DNA of 19,713 bases from an uncultured Eubacteriales bacterium (GTDB lineage: Bacteria > Bacillota > Clostridia > UBA1381 > UBA9506), in assembly GCA_902478395.1 (NCBI GenBank), contig CABSKZ010000014.1, forward strand, positions 1 to 19,713, in the 5' to 3' direction. The notes beneath the pieces were generated by a model. The model was not told the origin of the DNA. It searched no databases and saw only the letters and a program-made list of their open reading frames with translations. Positions 7,543-15,582 of the stretch are shown one piece after another (the first letter of the stretch is position 1; every line of letters begins with the position of its first letter). Made by a program: the position numbers and the translations under genes.

Positions 7543-8492
7543 AAACGGCGCTGATCAACCAAAACAAAATGAAATCATCTCTGTTTGAGACAATTAAAAG
7601 GGACGCGAAAAAGAATTACAGTATCTACATTATGATGATACCGGTTCTGGCATACTATATCCTGTTTTGCTATAAACCGATGTACGGATTGATTATCGCG
7701 TTCAAAGAATACAGACCGGAGCTTGGTATCTGGGGCAGTCCGTGGGTCGGGCTGGAGCATTTTAAGACCTTTGTTACGAGCTATTATTTTGGCAGGCTGC
7801 TCAAAAATACACTTTGGATTAGCTTCACTTCGTTGGTGGCGGGGTTTCCCGCCCCCATCATTTTAGCCCTTTTGATGAATGAACTCCGAAGCGAACGTTT
7901 TGCGAAATTTACACAGACAATTACCTATATCCCCCATTTTATTTCGCTCGTAGTCATTTGCGGAATGATAAAGACCTTCACGAGCGATACGGGCTTTATC
8001 AGCCAGATTATCGCGTTTTTTAGAGGCACGGAGCCGGAAACGCTTCTCAATAATGCCGCAAATTTCGTTCCAATCTATGTCATATCAGGCATCTGGCAGG
8101 AGGTTGGCTGGGGGTCCATCATCTACTTGTCCGCACTGGCTTCCATTGATCCGTCCCTGTATGAAGCGGCGGTCATTGACGGGGCGTCAAGGTTTAAAAG
8201 AATGTGGCATATTACACTGCCGGGGATTGCGCCGACCATCATTATCATGTTTATCCTCAGGCTGGGGCAGTTCATGTCCCTCGGCTACGAAAAAATTATT
8301 CTGTTGTACCACCCGCTGATTTACAGCACTTCGGATGTAATTTCGTCGTTTGTGTTCCGTGAGGGCATTTTGAAGACGGGCAACTGGAGTTATACCTCAG
8401 CCATAGGACTGTTTAACTCGGTCATCAATTTGGTTATTATTATCATTTCCAACACCATAAGCCAAAAAGTAAGTGAAACCAGCCTATGGTAA
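7539..8492 (+). CDS. LplB-type sugar ABC transporter permease
   Basis: A 317-residue inner-membrane permease of the CUT1 carbohydrate uptake class. It opens with a short basic cytoplasmic stretch, then hydrophobic segments typical of six membrane spans, with the early motif YKPMYGLIIAFKEY. The EAA loop that docks the ATPase reads EAAVIDGASRFKRMWHITLP at about residues 209-228. The ATG at 7539 overlaps the stop of the binding-protein gene by four bases, favouring coupled translation; an internal ATG at 7569 is a less likely start. No ATPase gene is present in the window, as is normal for this class, which uses a shared MsmX-like ATPase. Confidence 0.93.
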   Translation: MKTALINQNKMKSSLFETIKRDAKKNYSIYIMMIPVLAYYILFCYKPMYGLIIAFKEYRPELGIWGSPWVGLEHFKTFVTSYYFGRLLKNTLWISFTSLVAGFPAPIILALLMNELRSERFAKFTQTITYIPHFISLVVICGMIKTFTSDTGFISQIIAFFRGTEPETLLNNAANFVPIYVISGIWQEVGWGSIIYLSALASIDPSLYEAAVIDGASRFKRMWHITLPGIAPTIIIMFILRLGQFMSLGYEKIILLYHPLIYSTSDVISSFVFREGILKTGNWSYTSAIGLFNSVINLVIIIISNTISQKVSETSLW

Positions 8493-8514
8493 AGACCCCA
8501 GGGAGGTAGTGAAA

Positions 8515-9396
8515 TTGTTACAAAAAAGATCTGTCGGGGAAGTCATCTTCGATATTTTTAACGTATTGTTTATGCTGTTCATGATTGTCGTATGCCTTTA
8601 CCCAATGCTGTTCGTGTTGTTCGCTTCGCTTTCTGAAGCGAGCCAGCTCGTGCAGTTTCAGGGAATTCTGCTAAGGCCGCTGGGGCTCAATCTGGAATCC
8701 TATAAGCTCGTATTTGCAAAGCCTGAGATTATGACCGGATATATGAACACAATTATCGTGGTGGTCTGCGGCGTTACAATTAATATCATATTGTCGTCGC
8801 TCGGCGCATACTGCCTGTCCCGCAAGGGTGTTTTCTGGAACGGGCTATTCGCAAAGCTCATTGTAATAACCATGTTTTTCAGCGGGGGAATCGTTCCGCT
8901 GTTCCTCACTATTAAGGATTTGGGGATTTATGATACGCGGCTTGCGCTGATTCTTCCGGTTGCAATCAATACCTACAACATGATTATTATGCGAACGTCT
9001 TTTTCAGAAATTCCGGATAGCTTATCGGAATCGGCCCAAATAGACGGGGCTGGGCATATGACAATTCTGTTCAAACTGGTGCTGCCCCTGTCAAAGCCGG
9101 TAATTGCGGTTATGGTTCTGTTTTATGGGGTGTCGCATTGGAACGCGTGGGCGCAGGCCGTTATGTTTTTGCAGGACCCCAATAAATTTCCGCTGCAGTT
9201 AATTTTGCGTGACATCCTTCTGCAAAACCAGGTGAACGACATGGTTGGAAGTGCAGGCGAGGTCGACAGGCTGTCCATCAGTGAAACAATAAAGTATGCG
9301 ACAATTATTATCGCGACGCTGCCGATTCTGTGCCTCTATCCATTTTTGCAGAAATTTTTCCAAAAGGGAATTATGATAGGTTCTGTCAAGGGATAA
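8515..9396 (+). CDS. LplC/YtcP-type sugar ABC transporter permease
   Basis: A 293-residue inner-membrane permease, partner of the preceding one. The N-terminal QKRSVGEVIFDIFN followed by a hydrophobic span is characteristic of this family, and the EAA loop reads ESAQIDGAGHMTILFKLVLP at about residues 172-191. The start is set at a TTG (8515) because GGGAGG (8501-8506) lies 8 bases upstream; a GTG at 8509 is too near that site and a GTG at 8473 has none and adds no family-like sequence. The gap from the previous stop is 22 bases. It ends 18 bases before the second GH88 gene, tying import to hydrolysis. Confidence 0.92.
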   Translation: MLQKRSVGEVIFDIFNVLFMLFMIVVCLYPMLFVLFASLSEASQLVQFQGILLRPLGLNLESYKLVFAKPEIMTGYMNTIIVVVCGVTINIILSSLGAYCLSRKGVFWNGLFAKLIVITMFFSGGIVPLFLTIKDLGIYDTRLALILPVAINTYNMIIMRTSFSEIPDSLSESAQIDGAGHMTILFKLVLPLSKPVIAVMVLFYGVSHWNAWAQAVMFLQDPNKFPLQLILRDILLQNQVNDMVGSAGEVDRLSISETIKYATIIIATLPILCLYPFLQKFFQKGIMIGSVKG

Positions 9397-9414
9397 ATAA
9401 AGGAGATGCAGATT

Positions 9415-10545
9415 ATGAATGGTACTTGGGTTGACGAACAATGGGATAAACTTGTTAATAAAATGCATGCTGTTGCAGTCCGTTCGCGGGACAAACTCCC
9501 CTTCACGGCTATTAACGGGGTGCATGACGACCACAGCCAGGGCGAAGAAATATACGCCTGGACCAATGGTTTTTGGGGTGGCCTGATGTGGCTGCTGTAC
9601 ATAGGCACCAAAGATGAAGAATACCGAAAAACAGCGCTTCGGTCAGAAGAACTTTTGGACGGGGCATTTACACATTATTACCACCGCCTTTGCCACGATG
9701 TCGGTTTTATGTGGCAAATAACATCCGGCGTTCATTACCAATTGACGGGGAACGAAAAATCCTTGATTAGAGCAAAAATGGCGGCAGACATATTGACCGC
9801 GCGTTTCAATTTGAACGGCGGTTTTATTGTGGCTTGGCCGGGAGAACAGGAAAAGGGATGGACGATTATCGACACCATGCTCAATATTCCGCTTTTGTAC
9901 TGGATGTCGGAGGTTACGCAAAACGACAGATATGCACAAATCGCCATGAGCCACGCGGATATGACGATGGCGCACCACATCCGGCCAGATGGAAGTGTAG
10001 CGCATATAGCGGTGCATAATCCGGAGACGGGCGAATTGATTGAGACACTGGGAGGACAGGGATACGCCGTTGGCTCATCCTGGTCGCGCGGGCAGGCGTG
10101 GGGCCTTTATGGATTCATTTTGAGCTATATCCATACGAAAAAGGCGGAATATCTAGATACAGCGAAAAAAATCGCGCATTATTTTATCGCAAGCGTGTGC
10201 AGCGACTGGTTGCCGCGTGCGGATTTCCGCGCGCCGTCTGAACCCGAATATTATGATTCAACTGCGGGAGCAATAGCCGCGTGCGGTTTAATAGAAATTG
10301 CAAGGAATGTTCCGAAATATGAGTCCCAGATGTATTTGAATGCGGCACTCAACCTTCTGAAAGCGGTTGAGGAAAAATGCGTCGACTGGTCGGAAGAACA
10401 CGACAATCTGACGGTCTTGGGGAGCGGACGCCACCCAATCAGTGAGGAAATGTTAAGTGGAGTCCATATTCCGATTATTTGGGGCGATTATTACTTCGCC
10501 GAGGCACTGTATAAATTGAAGGGCTTTACGCCTTCATTTGAATAA
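9415..10545 (+). CDS. GH88-type unsaturated glucuronyl hydrolase (second copy)
   Basis: A 376-residue cytoplasmic enzyme predicted to strip the terminal unsaturated uronic acid from imported oligosaccharides. GH88 landmarks are AWTNGFWGG (about 48-56), LCHDVGF with Asp95, TIIDTMLNIPLLYW with Asp153, GGQGYAVGSSWSRGQAWGLYG, YDSTAGAIAACG and the closing IIWGDYYFAEALYKLKG. The Asp pair matches the catalytic aspartates of the family. The ATG at 9415 is preferred over one at 9406 because AGGAG (9401-9405) abuts the latter and is 9 bases from the former. It shares fold and motifs with the gene at 203 but has diverged widely, so the two copies probably prefer different linkages or sulfation states. 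It sits in the transporter operon, so its substrate should be what the transporter brings in. Confidence 0.92.
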   Translation: MNGTWVDEQWDKLVNKMHAVAVRSRDKLPFTAINGVHDDHSQGEEIYAWTNGFWGGLMWLLYIGTKDEEYRKTALRSEELLDGAFTHYYHRLCHDVGFMWQITSGVHYQLTGNEKSLIRAKMAADILTARFNLNGGFIVAWPGEQEKGWTIIDTMLNIPLLYWMSEVTQNDRYAQIAMSHADMTMAHHIRPDGSVAHIAVHNPETGELIETLGGQGYAVGSSWSRGQAWGLYGFILSYIHTKKAEYLDTAKKIAHYFIASVCSDWLPRADFRAPSEPEYYDSTAGAIAACGLIEIARNVPKYESQMYLNAALNLLKAVEEKCVDWSEEHDNLTVLGSGRHPISEEMLSGVHIPIIWGDYYFAEALYKLKGFTPSFE

Positions 10546-10549
10546 AGTA

Positions 10550-10568
10550 GAAAGCCGCTGCGGCTTTC
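10550..10568 (+). other. Intercistronic hairpin without a T tract
   Basis: GAAAGCCG (10550-10557) pairs with CGGCTTTC (10561-10568) around a 3-base loop. It lies 5 bases after the second GH88 stop. There is no T run, so it is probably not a terminator; an mRNA processing or stabilising element between operon genes is more likely. Confidence 0.5.
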
Positions 10569-10598
10569 GATGCGATGTTTGGTGGAAAAGAGGGAGAT

Positions 10599-11990
10599 AT
10601 GTTTCAGACCGAAGAATACCTTCAGCTCGACAGTCCCGGGAAATTAATTTTTGAGGGAAGTGAAACAGCGCAGCTGTTCACAAAAGAAATTGAGGAATCG
10701 TTGCGCGGAGTGCTGGAGAAAAATTTTGTTTCAAAAGGGGAGAACAGAGGTTTTGTAAATGCGTCTGTCGACGGCAGGCCGTGGGACAAAACCATGTGGT
10801 CCCGCGATGCGGGTAATTTTTTGCGGGAATTGGTCCATTACGGATATTTTGGCCATGCTTGTATGCAGGCCGGGTATATGATAGACCACTGCGGCATCAA
10901 TGAAAAAGGGTTCTATACTTTTCCTGAATATCAGGGCTTGGGAGAAGTGAAAAGCGGCAATGAGCTGGATGGAACCTGTGCGGCAATGATTGCGTTCTGT
11001 TTGTTTTTGCAAAAATTGGGCCCATGTGAACACAAAATTATCAAATCTGTGTGCGAAAAAGTGGAGCGTTTCCTGACATGTCCGAAGTCTCCGTTGCTGT
11101 ATTTAATCAGGGAAGTGGAAGCGAACCAGCTGATTGCAGGAAGCGGTGAGTTCGGCGGCGGCATGGGAGTGGATGGGGCGTGGTGCAATGTCGTTCAAAA
11201 TCATTTGGCTGTAAACGCGCTGTGCATCGGAAGTAAAACGTTGAATGGTGAAATCGCATCGAAAGCGCGGCGAGCCATGTGCGCATTGCTCCATAATATA
11301 AGGATTCATTTAATTGACGAGGGTGGCTTTGTTTGGTGCGTTTCACCGGAAACCTTTCAGCGGAATGCAGACTGCCTGAATGCCGATGCAAACGTTGGGT
11401 TTGCAGGAATCAATGGCTGCGGGGCCATGATGTGCGATGTAGAAGGCGACGAGAGTTTTCATGCCTATTGGAAAGAAGCTGGAAATGACGCAGCAAGGAA
11501 AACCTTTTTACATTTGCTTGCGGCGGAGGGCAGAAAAGTTCAGTTTGAAAAGTATGGCATGTATATACAATTTGAAACGTATTGCGAAGGCCTTTTAACA
11601 AGCCCATCTTATGGACAGGGCTATGCCTTGCAGCTGGCCTTGAACTTAAATGAACAGGGCTATGCGGAGCGGTTGTTTCAGTATCTTGTGAACGCCGCCT
11701 ATAACCCGCCGGCGCAATACCGGTTAACCCGTGACAGCAAATTCTGGTTTTATGAACGGTTCCTGTCACCCGATTATTTCGCGCTCCCACCAGACCGGCA
11801 AACGGTTGAAGAAGGCTGCGGAGCATTGAATCTGATTAATGTTTCAGAACCGTTGAAGATTGCGCGCCAGCTTGCAGGGCTTACGACGATAGGCGCAAAA
11901 CCGAATCCGGTAAAAATTGCAGGCATCAACAAAATTACCGTTGAAAACTGGACCGGAAGCAATCTTGAAAAGATAAATGTAGTTTTATAA
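10599..11990 (+). CDS. Unassigned protein resembling (alpha/alpha)6-barrel glycosidases
   Basis: A 463-residue protein without signal peptide or membrane segment. Its helix-rich pattern and the stretch DKTMWSRDAGNFLRELVHYG (63-82) resemble six-hairpin glycosidase families, where an RD in this position lines the active site. Other candidate acidic positions are in SGNELDGT (119-126) and GSGEFGGG (181-188). I cannot assign it to a numbered family. The ATG at 10599 follows AGAGGGAG (10589-10596); the spacing is short, but an ATG at 10575 has no ribosome site. It is the last gene of the transporter operon, 53 bases after the GH88 gene, so a role in cutting the sugar exposed after uronic acid removal is a reasonable inference. 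A non-enzymatic role cannot be excluded. Confidence 0.7.
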   Translation: MFQTEEYLQLDSPGKLIFEGSETAQLFTKEIEESLRGVLEKNFVSKGENRGFVNASVDGRPWDKTMWSRDAGNFLRELVHYGYFGHACMQAGYMIDHCGINEKGFYTFPEYQGLGEVKSGNELDGTCAAMIAFCLFLQKLGPCEHKIIKSVCEKVERFLTCPKSPLLYLIREVEANQLIAGSGEFGGGMGVDGAWCNVVQNHLAVNALCIGSKTLNGEIASKARRAMCALLHNIRIHLIDEGGFVWCVSPETFQRNADCLNADANVGFAGINGCGAMMCDVEGDESFHAYWKEAGNDAARKTFLHLLAAEGRKVQFEKYGMYIQFETYCEGLLTSPSYGQGYALQLALNLNEQGYAERLFQYLVNAAYNPPAQYRLTRDSKFWFYERFLSPDYFALPPDRQTVEEGCGALNLINVSEPLKIARQLAGLTTIGAKPNPVKIAGINKITVENWTGSNLEKINVVL

Positions 11991-12024
11991 CGGAAACTCA
12001 GGATATAAAGGAGAATGCAGGTTT

Positions 12025-12095
12025 CTGCGGGGCTGGGCATATATCCCATGCCGCAGGGATGATTCAGTATTCTGGAGTTGCTCCGCGTTTTTTTC
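12025..12095 (+). terminator. Possible weak terminator region after the transporter operon
   Basis: A two-part stem-loop (CTGCGG 12025-12030 with CCGCAG 12051-12056, inner TGGG with CCCA) is followed by a short GGAG/CTCC hairpin (12074-12084) and a run of seven T residues (12088-12094). The stem next to the T run is only 4 bp, so termination would be partial at best. Confidence 0.35.
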
Positions 12096-12107
12096 GGTTA
12101 TGATAGC

Positions 12108-12136
12108 TTGAAAACGAGTTTGTGGGCAGGTAAAGA
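12108..12136 (+). promoter_or_regulatory. Possible promoter for the DUF5107 operon
   Basis: TTGAAA (12108-12113) and TAAAGA (12131-12136) are 17 bases apart. The -35 is good and the -10 poor. It lies after the weak terminator and about 90 bases before the DUF5107 start. Confidence 0.3.
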
Positions 12137-12153
12137 CAGAGCGTTTTATCTTT

Positions 12154-12214
12154 AGGAGAAATAATGAATACGGAGTTTTAGAAATGAGTTTTTATTGATT
12201 GGATGCTCGACTGA
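12154..12214 (+). other. Run of three minimal ORFs in the DUF5107 leader
   Basis: A full ribosome site (AGGAG 12154-12158) is followed 5 bases later by ATG and a five-codon frame (MNTEF, 12164-12181). Two more minimal frames follow, MSFY (12184-12198) and MLD (12203-12214), before the true start at 12229. They may be leader peptides affecting translation of the long gene, or the remains of a lost start. Confidence 0.3.
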
Positions 12215-12228
12215 ATAGAGAGGTTATT

Positions 12229-15200
12229 ATGGAAAAAATGCAAAAATCCGCGGTGTGGGAACAAACGGTAGAAATTCCCACTTATGAAGTAGGAGAAAAA
12301 GATATTAACCCGATGTTTCTTGAGAAAAGGGTTTACCAGGGGAGTTCCGGCAGGGTCTACCCTTATCCGGTGATTGATAAAATTTATGATGAGAAAAAAA
12401 TAAAAGCTTATCATATGATTTTTCTGGAAAACCAGTATCTTCAGGTACAGATAATGCCGGAAATCGGCGGGCGGATATACCGCGCGCTCGACAAAACAAA
12501 CGATTATGATTTTGTATATTATAACAGGGTAATCAAGCCGGCCTTGGTGGGCCTTGCGGGACCGTGGATATCGGGCGGCATAGAGTTTAACTGGCCGCAG
12601 CATCACAGGCCGAACACCTTTGGCCGAGTGGAATACCGCACAAGCGAAAATCCAGATGGCAGCGCCACAGTTTGGGTTGGAGAAATAGACCCGATGTATG
12701 GCACAAAGGTTACAACGGGATTTACCCTATATCCTGATGCTTCATATATTGAAATTAAATCGCAATTATACAACCGGACGCCGGAACCGCAAACCTTTTT
12801 GTGGTGGGCAAATCCAGCGGTCGAAGTGCACAATGATACACAGTCAATATTTCCGCCCGATGTCCATGCAGTGTTTGACCACGGCAAACGGGACGTCTCA
12901 AAGTTTCCGATTGCCACCGGGGTTTATTACAAACAGGACTATTCGCACGGGGTTGATATCTCAAAATATAAAAATATTCCGGTTCCCACGTCGTACATGG
13001 CGTATCACTCCGATTACAATTTTGTAGGCGGATTTGATTACCGCAAAAACGCAGGAATTCTCCACATTGCCGACCACCATGTCGCGCCGGGCAAAAAGCA
13101 GTGGACATGGGGCTGTGGGGATTTCGGAAAGGCGTGGGACAGAAATCTGACCGATGAAGATGGCCCATACATTGAGTTGATGACGGGCGTATATACAGAT
13201 AACCAGCCTGATTTCACATGGCTGCAGCCCTATGAGGAAAAAACGTTTACCCAGTATTTTATGCCGTATAAAGGTGTCGGGCAGGTAAAAAACGCATCTA
13301 CAGAAGTGGCGGTAGGGCTGGAGGTTGCCGGAGGGCAGGCGGCCGTCAGGGTCTATGCGACTAAAGAATATGACGGCGCTGTGGTCATGCTCAACGGGAA
13401 GAACGGCACATATATAAAAGACACTGCCAAATTGTCCCCGGTTGACCTCTATGAAAAAACGGTTGATGTCAAAGAGGAAACTCCGGAAAATTTGGTTTTG
13501 AAGGTAAAAGACGCGGACGGACGCGAAATGATAAGCTATCGCGCTGAAAAGAGCGAAATCATCCGGACGCCAGACCCCGCAAAAGCCATTGGGCGGCCGG
13601 AAGAATTGAAAAACACCGAAGCGCTTTACCTGGCGGGTCTCCATCTGGAGCAATACCGCCATGCCACATACGAGCCGGACCCATACTATCTGGAAGGGTT
13701 AAAGCGCGACCCGGAGGATATCCGTTTGAATAACGCGTACGGAGCCCTTATGTTCCGGCGCTACGATTTCGCGAAGGCAGAACACTATTTTCGGGCGGCT
13801 GTCAAGTCAGCAACGCGGCACAATGGAAACCCATATGACGGCGAAATATACTTCAACTTAGGTAAAGCGCTGAAATTCCAGGGGAGGCTGGACGAAGCGT
13901 ATGATGCGTTTTATAAGTCTGTTTGGTCGGCTGCGTGGCAGGGCAGCGGGTATTTCCATCTCGCGCAGATTGCCTTTGAACAGAAGGATTACAGAAGGGC
14001 TTTGGAACACATCGAACATTCGCTGAACTGGCAGTATAAAAACTATAAGGCGAGGAATTTGAAATCTAATATATTGCGAAAACTGGGAAGAGCCGGCGAG
14101 GCAAAAGCATTTACGCTCGAAACAATTCAATTTGACGCAATGGATGCGCTGTCGAGATATGAGCTGTCGCTGGCGCACCGGCTTACAGGGGAAGAACCCC
14201 TTGCCTGCGCAGAACTGGCGGAGCTGTATCACGTACTTGGAAGCGGTGAGAAAAACTATATCGCGTTAGCGGTTGATTATGCGGACTGCGGGGATTATGA
14301 GCAGGCGGTTGAAATTCTGGAATACGCGGTTTTGGTCAATGAATATCCGATGCTGTATTACTACCTTGCGTATTATAGCTATCAAGCGGGGCGGGAATTT
14401 CATTCATGGCTCAAAAAAGCAAATGCTGCCGACCCGAGATATTGTTTCCCCAATACGATATATGACTACACGGTGCTTGTGTTTGCAATGAAACACAACG
14501 CAAAGGATGATAAGGCGTTATACTATCTCGGCAATCTGCTGTATGATAAAAAGCGTGCTGGCGAAGCGGTTAAGGTTTGGGAAAAATCGATTAAATTAAA
14601 CGGCGGTTATGCGACAGCGAAGCGGAATCTGGCGCTTGCATATTTTAATAAAATGCATAATGAAAAAGGTGCGCTTTCCATGCTGGAGCAGGCATTTGAA
14701 CTTAATCCGCAGGACGCCAGGGTATTTTATGAGCTTGACCAGTTGTATAAAAAATTAAATACTCCGCTTGCTTCCCGGCTGGAAAAAATGGAACAGCATA
14801 TTGGGCTCGTGCGTGCACGGGATGATTTATATCTTGAATATGTGACGATATTCAACTCAATTGGCCGATATGAAACCGCTTTGAAATTGATAATGGAGCG
14901 GAATTTTCATCCATGGGAAGGCGGAGAAGGGAAAATCCCTGCACAATACGTGACCGCAAATGTAGAGCTTGCCAAAAAGGCACTAAAAGAGGGCGACACC
15001 TGTTCCGCGGTAGCGTATTTGGAAGCAGCGAAAGAATATCCTGTTAATATCGGGGAAGGCAAGCTTGCAGGTGCGCAGGAGAACAATATCAATTATTACT
15101 TGGGATGCGCCTATGAACAGCTTGGAGACCATAATAAAGCAATTGCGTACTTGGAAGCGGCCTCTGTGGGCTTGGAAGAACCGTCAAGTGCAATGTTTTA

Positions 15201-15546
15201 TTACGACCAGCCTCCACACATGATTTTTTATCAGGGACTTGCACATTTGAAGCTGGGCAACCGGGAGCGTGCTTTCTCCAGGTTCAACAAGCTGGTGGAT
15301 TATGGAGAAAAGCACATCTTTGAAAAGCAGTCGATTGATTATTTTGCGGTTTCCCTCCCGGATTTTCTGGTATTTGAAGAGGATTTGGACAGAAAGAATC
15401 AGATTCATTGCAATTATATGATGGGGCTGGGGCATATTGGCCTTGGAAACATGGATAAAGCGCAGCGTTATCTGCAAAAGGTTCTGGAGCTTGATCCGAA
15501 CCATCAGGGGGCGGCGCTGCATTTAAACGAATGGATACACGAATAG
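12229..15546 (+). CDS. DUF5107 domain protein with C-terminal TPR repeats
   Basis: A 1105-residue protein, no signal peptide. The N-terminal part (about 20-370) matches DUF5107, a galactose-mutarotase-like beta-sandwich, with hallmarks MPEIGGRI (76-83) and WISGGIEFNWPQHHRPNTF (113-131). A shorter linking segment (about 370-470) precedes a long series of TPR-type helical pairs (about 480-1100), for example IYFNLGKALKFQGRLDEAYD and the final YLQKVLELDPNHQGAALHL. TPRs normally bind partner proteins; the sandwich domain usually binds sugars. The ATG at 12229 follows AGAGAGG (12217-12223); a TTG at 12199 lies inside the leader. The next gene starts 36 bases after its stop. The function of the family is not settled; a role in sensing or processing glycans imported by the neighbouring transporter is inference. 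Length and domain order are usual for the family. Confidence 0.85.
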   Translation: MEKMQKSAVWEQTVEIPTYEVGEKDINPMFLEKRVYQGSSGRVYPYPVIDKIYDEKKIKAYHMIFLENQYLQVQIMPEIGGRIYRALDKTNDYDFVYYNRVIKPALVGLAGPWISGGIEFNWPQHHRPNTFGRVEYRTSENPDGSATVWVGEIDPMYGTKVTTGFTLYPDASYIEIKSQLYNRTPEPQTFLWWANPAVEVHNDTQSIFPPDVHAVFDHGKRDVSKFPIATGVYYKQDYSHGVDISKYKNIPVPTSYMAYHSDYNFVGGFDYRKNAGILHIADHHVAPGKKQWTWGCGDFGKAWDRNLTDEDGPYIELMTGVYTDNQPDFTWLQPYEEKTFTQYFMPYKGVGQVKNASTEVAVGLEVAGGQAAVRVYATKEYDGAVVMLNGKNGTYIKDTAKLSPVDLYEKTVDVKEETPENLVLKVKDADGREMISYRAEKSEIIRTPDPAKAIGRPEELKNTEALYLAGLHLEQYRHATYEPDPYYLEGLKRDPEDIRLNNAYGALMFRRYDFAKAEHYFRAAVKSATRHNGNPYDGEIYFNLGKALKFQGRLDEAYDAFYKSVWSAAWQGSGYFHLAQIAFEQKDYRRALEHIEHSLNWQYKNYKARNLKSNILRKLGRAGEAKAFTLETIQFDAMDALSRYELSLAHRLTGEEPLACAELAELYHVLGSGEKNYIALAVDYADCGDYEQAVEILEYAVLVNEYPMLYYYLAYYSYQAGREFHSWLKKANAADPRYCFPNTIYDYTVLVFAMKHNAKDDKALYYLGNLLYDKKRAGEAVKVWEKSIKLNGGYATAKRNLALAYFNKMHNEKGALSMLEQAFELNPQDARVFYELDQLYKKLNTPLASRLEKMEQHIGLVRARDDLYLEYVTIFNSIGRYETALKLIMERNFHPWEGGEGKIPAQYVTANVELAKKALKEGDTCSAVAYLEAAKEYPVNIGEGKLAGAQENNINYYLGCAYEQLGDHNKAIAYLEAASVGLEEPSSAMFYYDQPPHMIFYQGLAHLKLGNRERAFSRFNKLVDYGEKHIFEKQSIDYFAVSLPDFLVFEEDLDRKNQIHCNYMMGLGHIGLGNMDKAQRYLQKVLELDPNHQGAALHLNEWIHE

Positions 15547-15582
15547 CAGGAAACAGGCGGGGACAATCCGGAGGTGAATGAG

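Noticed and set aside
12015..12062. Fifteen-residue frame after AAAGGAG downstream of the transporter operon
   Set aside because: The ribosome site almost touches the ATG and the frame coincides with a stem-loop; no sign of a real peptide.
12076..12104. Possible third copy of the shared motif before the DUF5107 operon
   Set aside because: GAGTTGC and TTTCGGTTA are present but separated by about ten extra bases, and no second box follows at 88-90 bases.
12961..13662. 233-codon minus-strand frame inside the DUF5107 gene
   Set aside because: Antisense to a strongly supported coding region, without motifs or ribosome site evidence.
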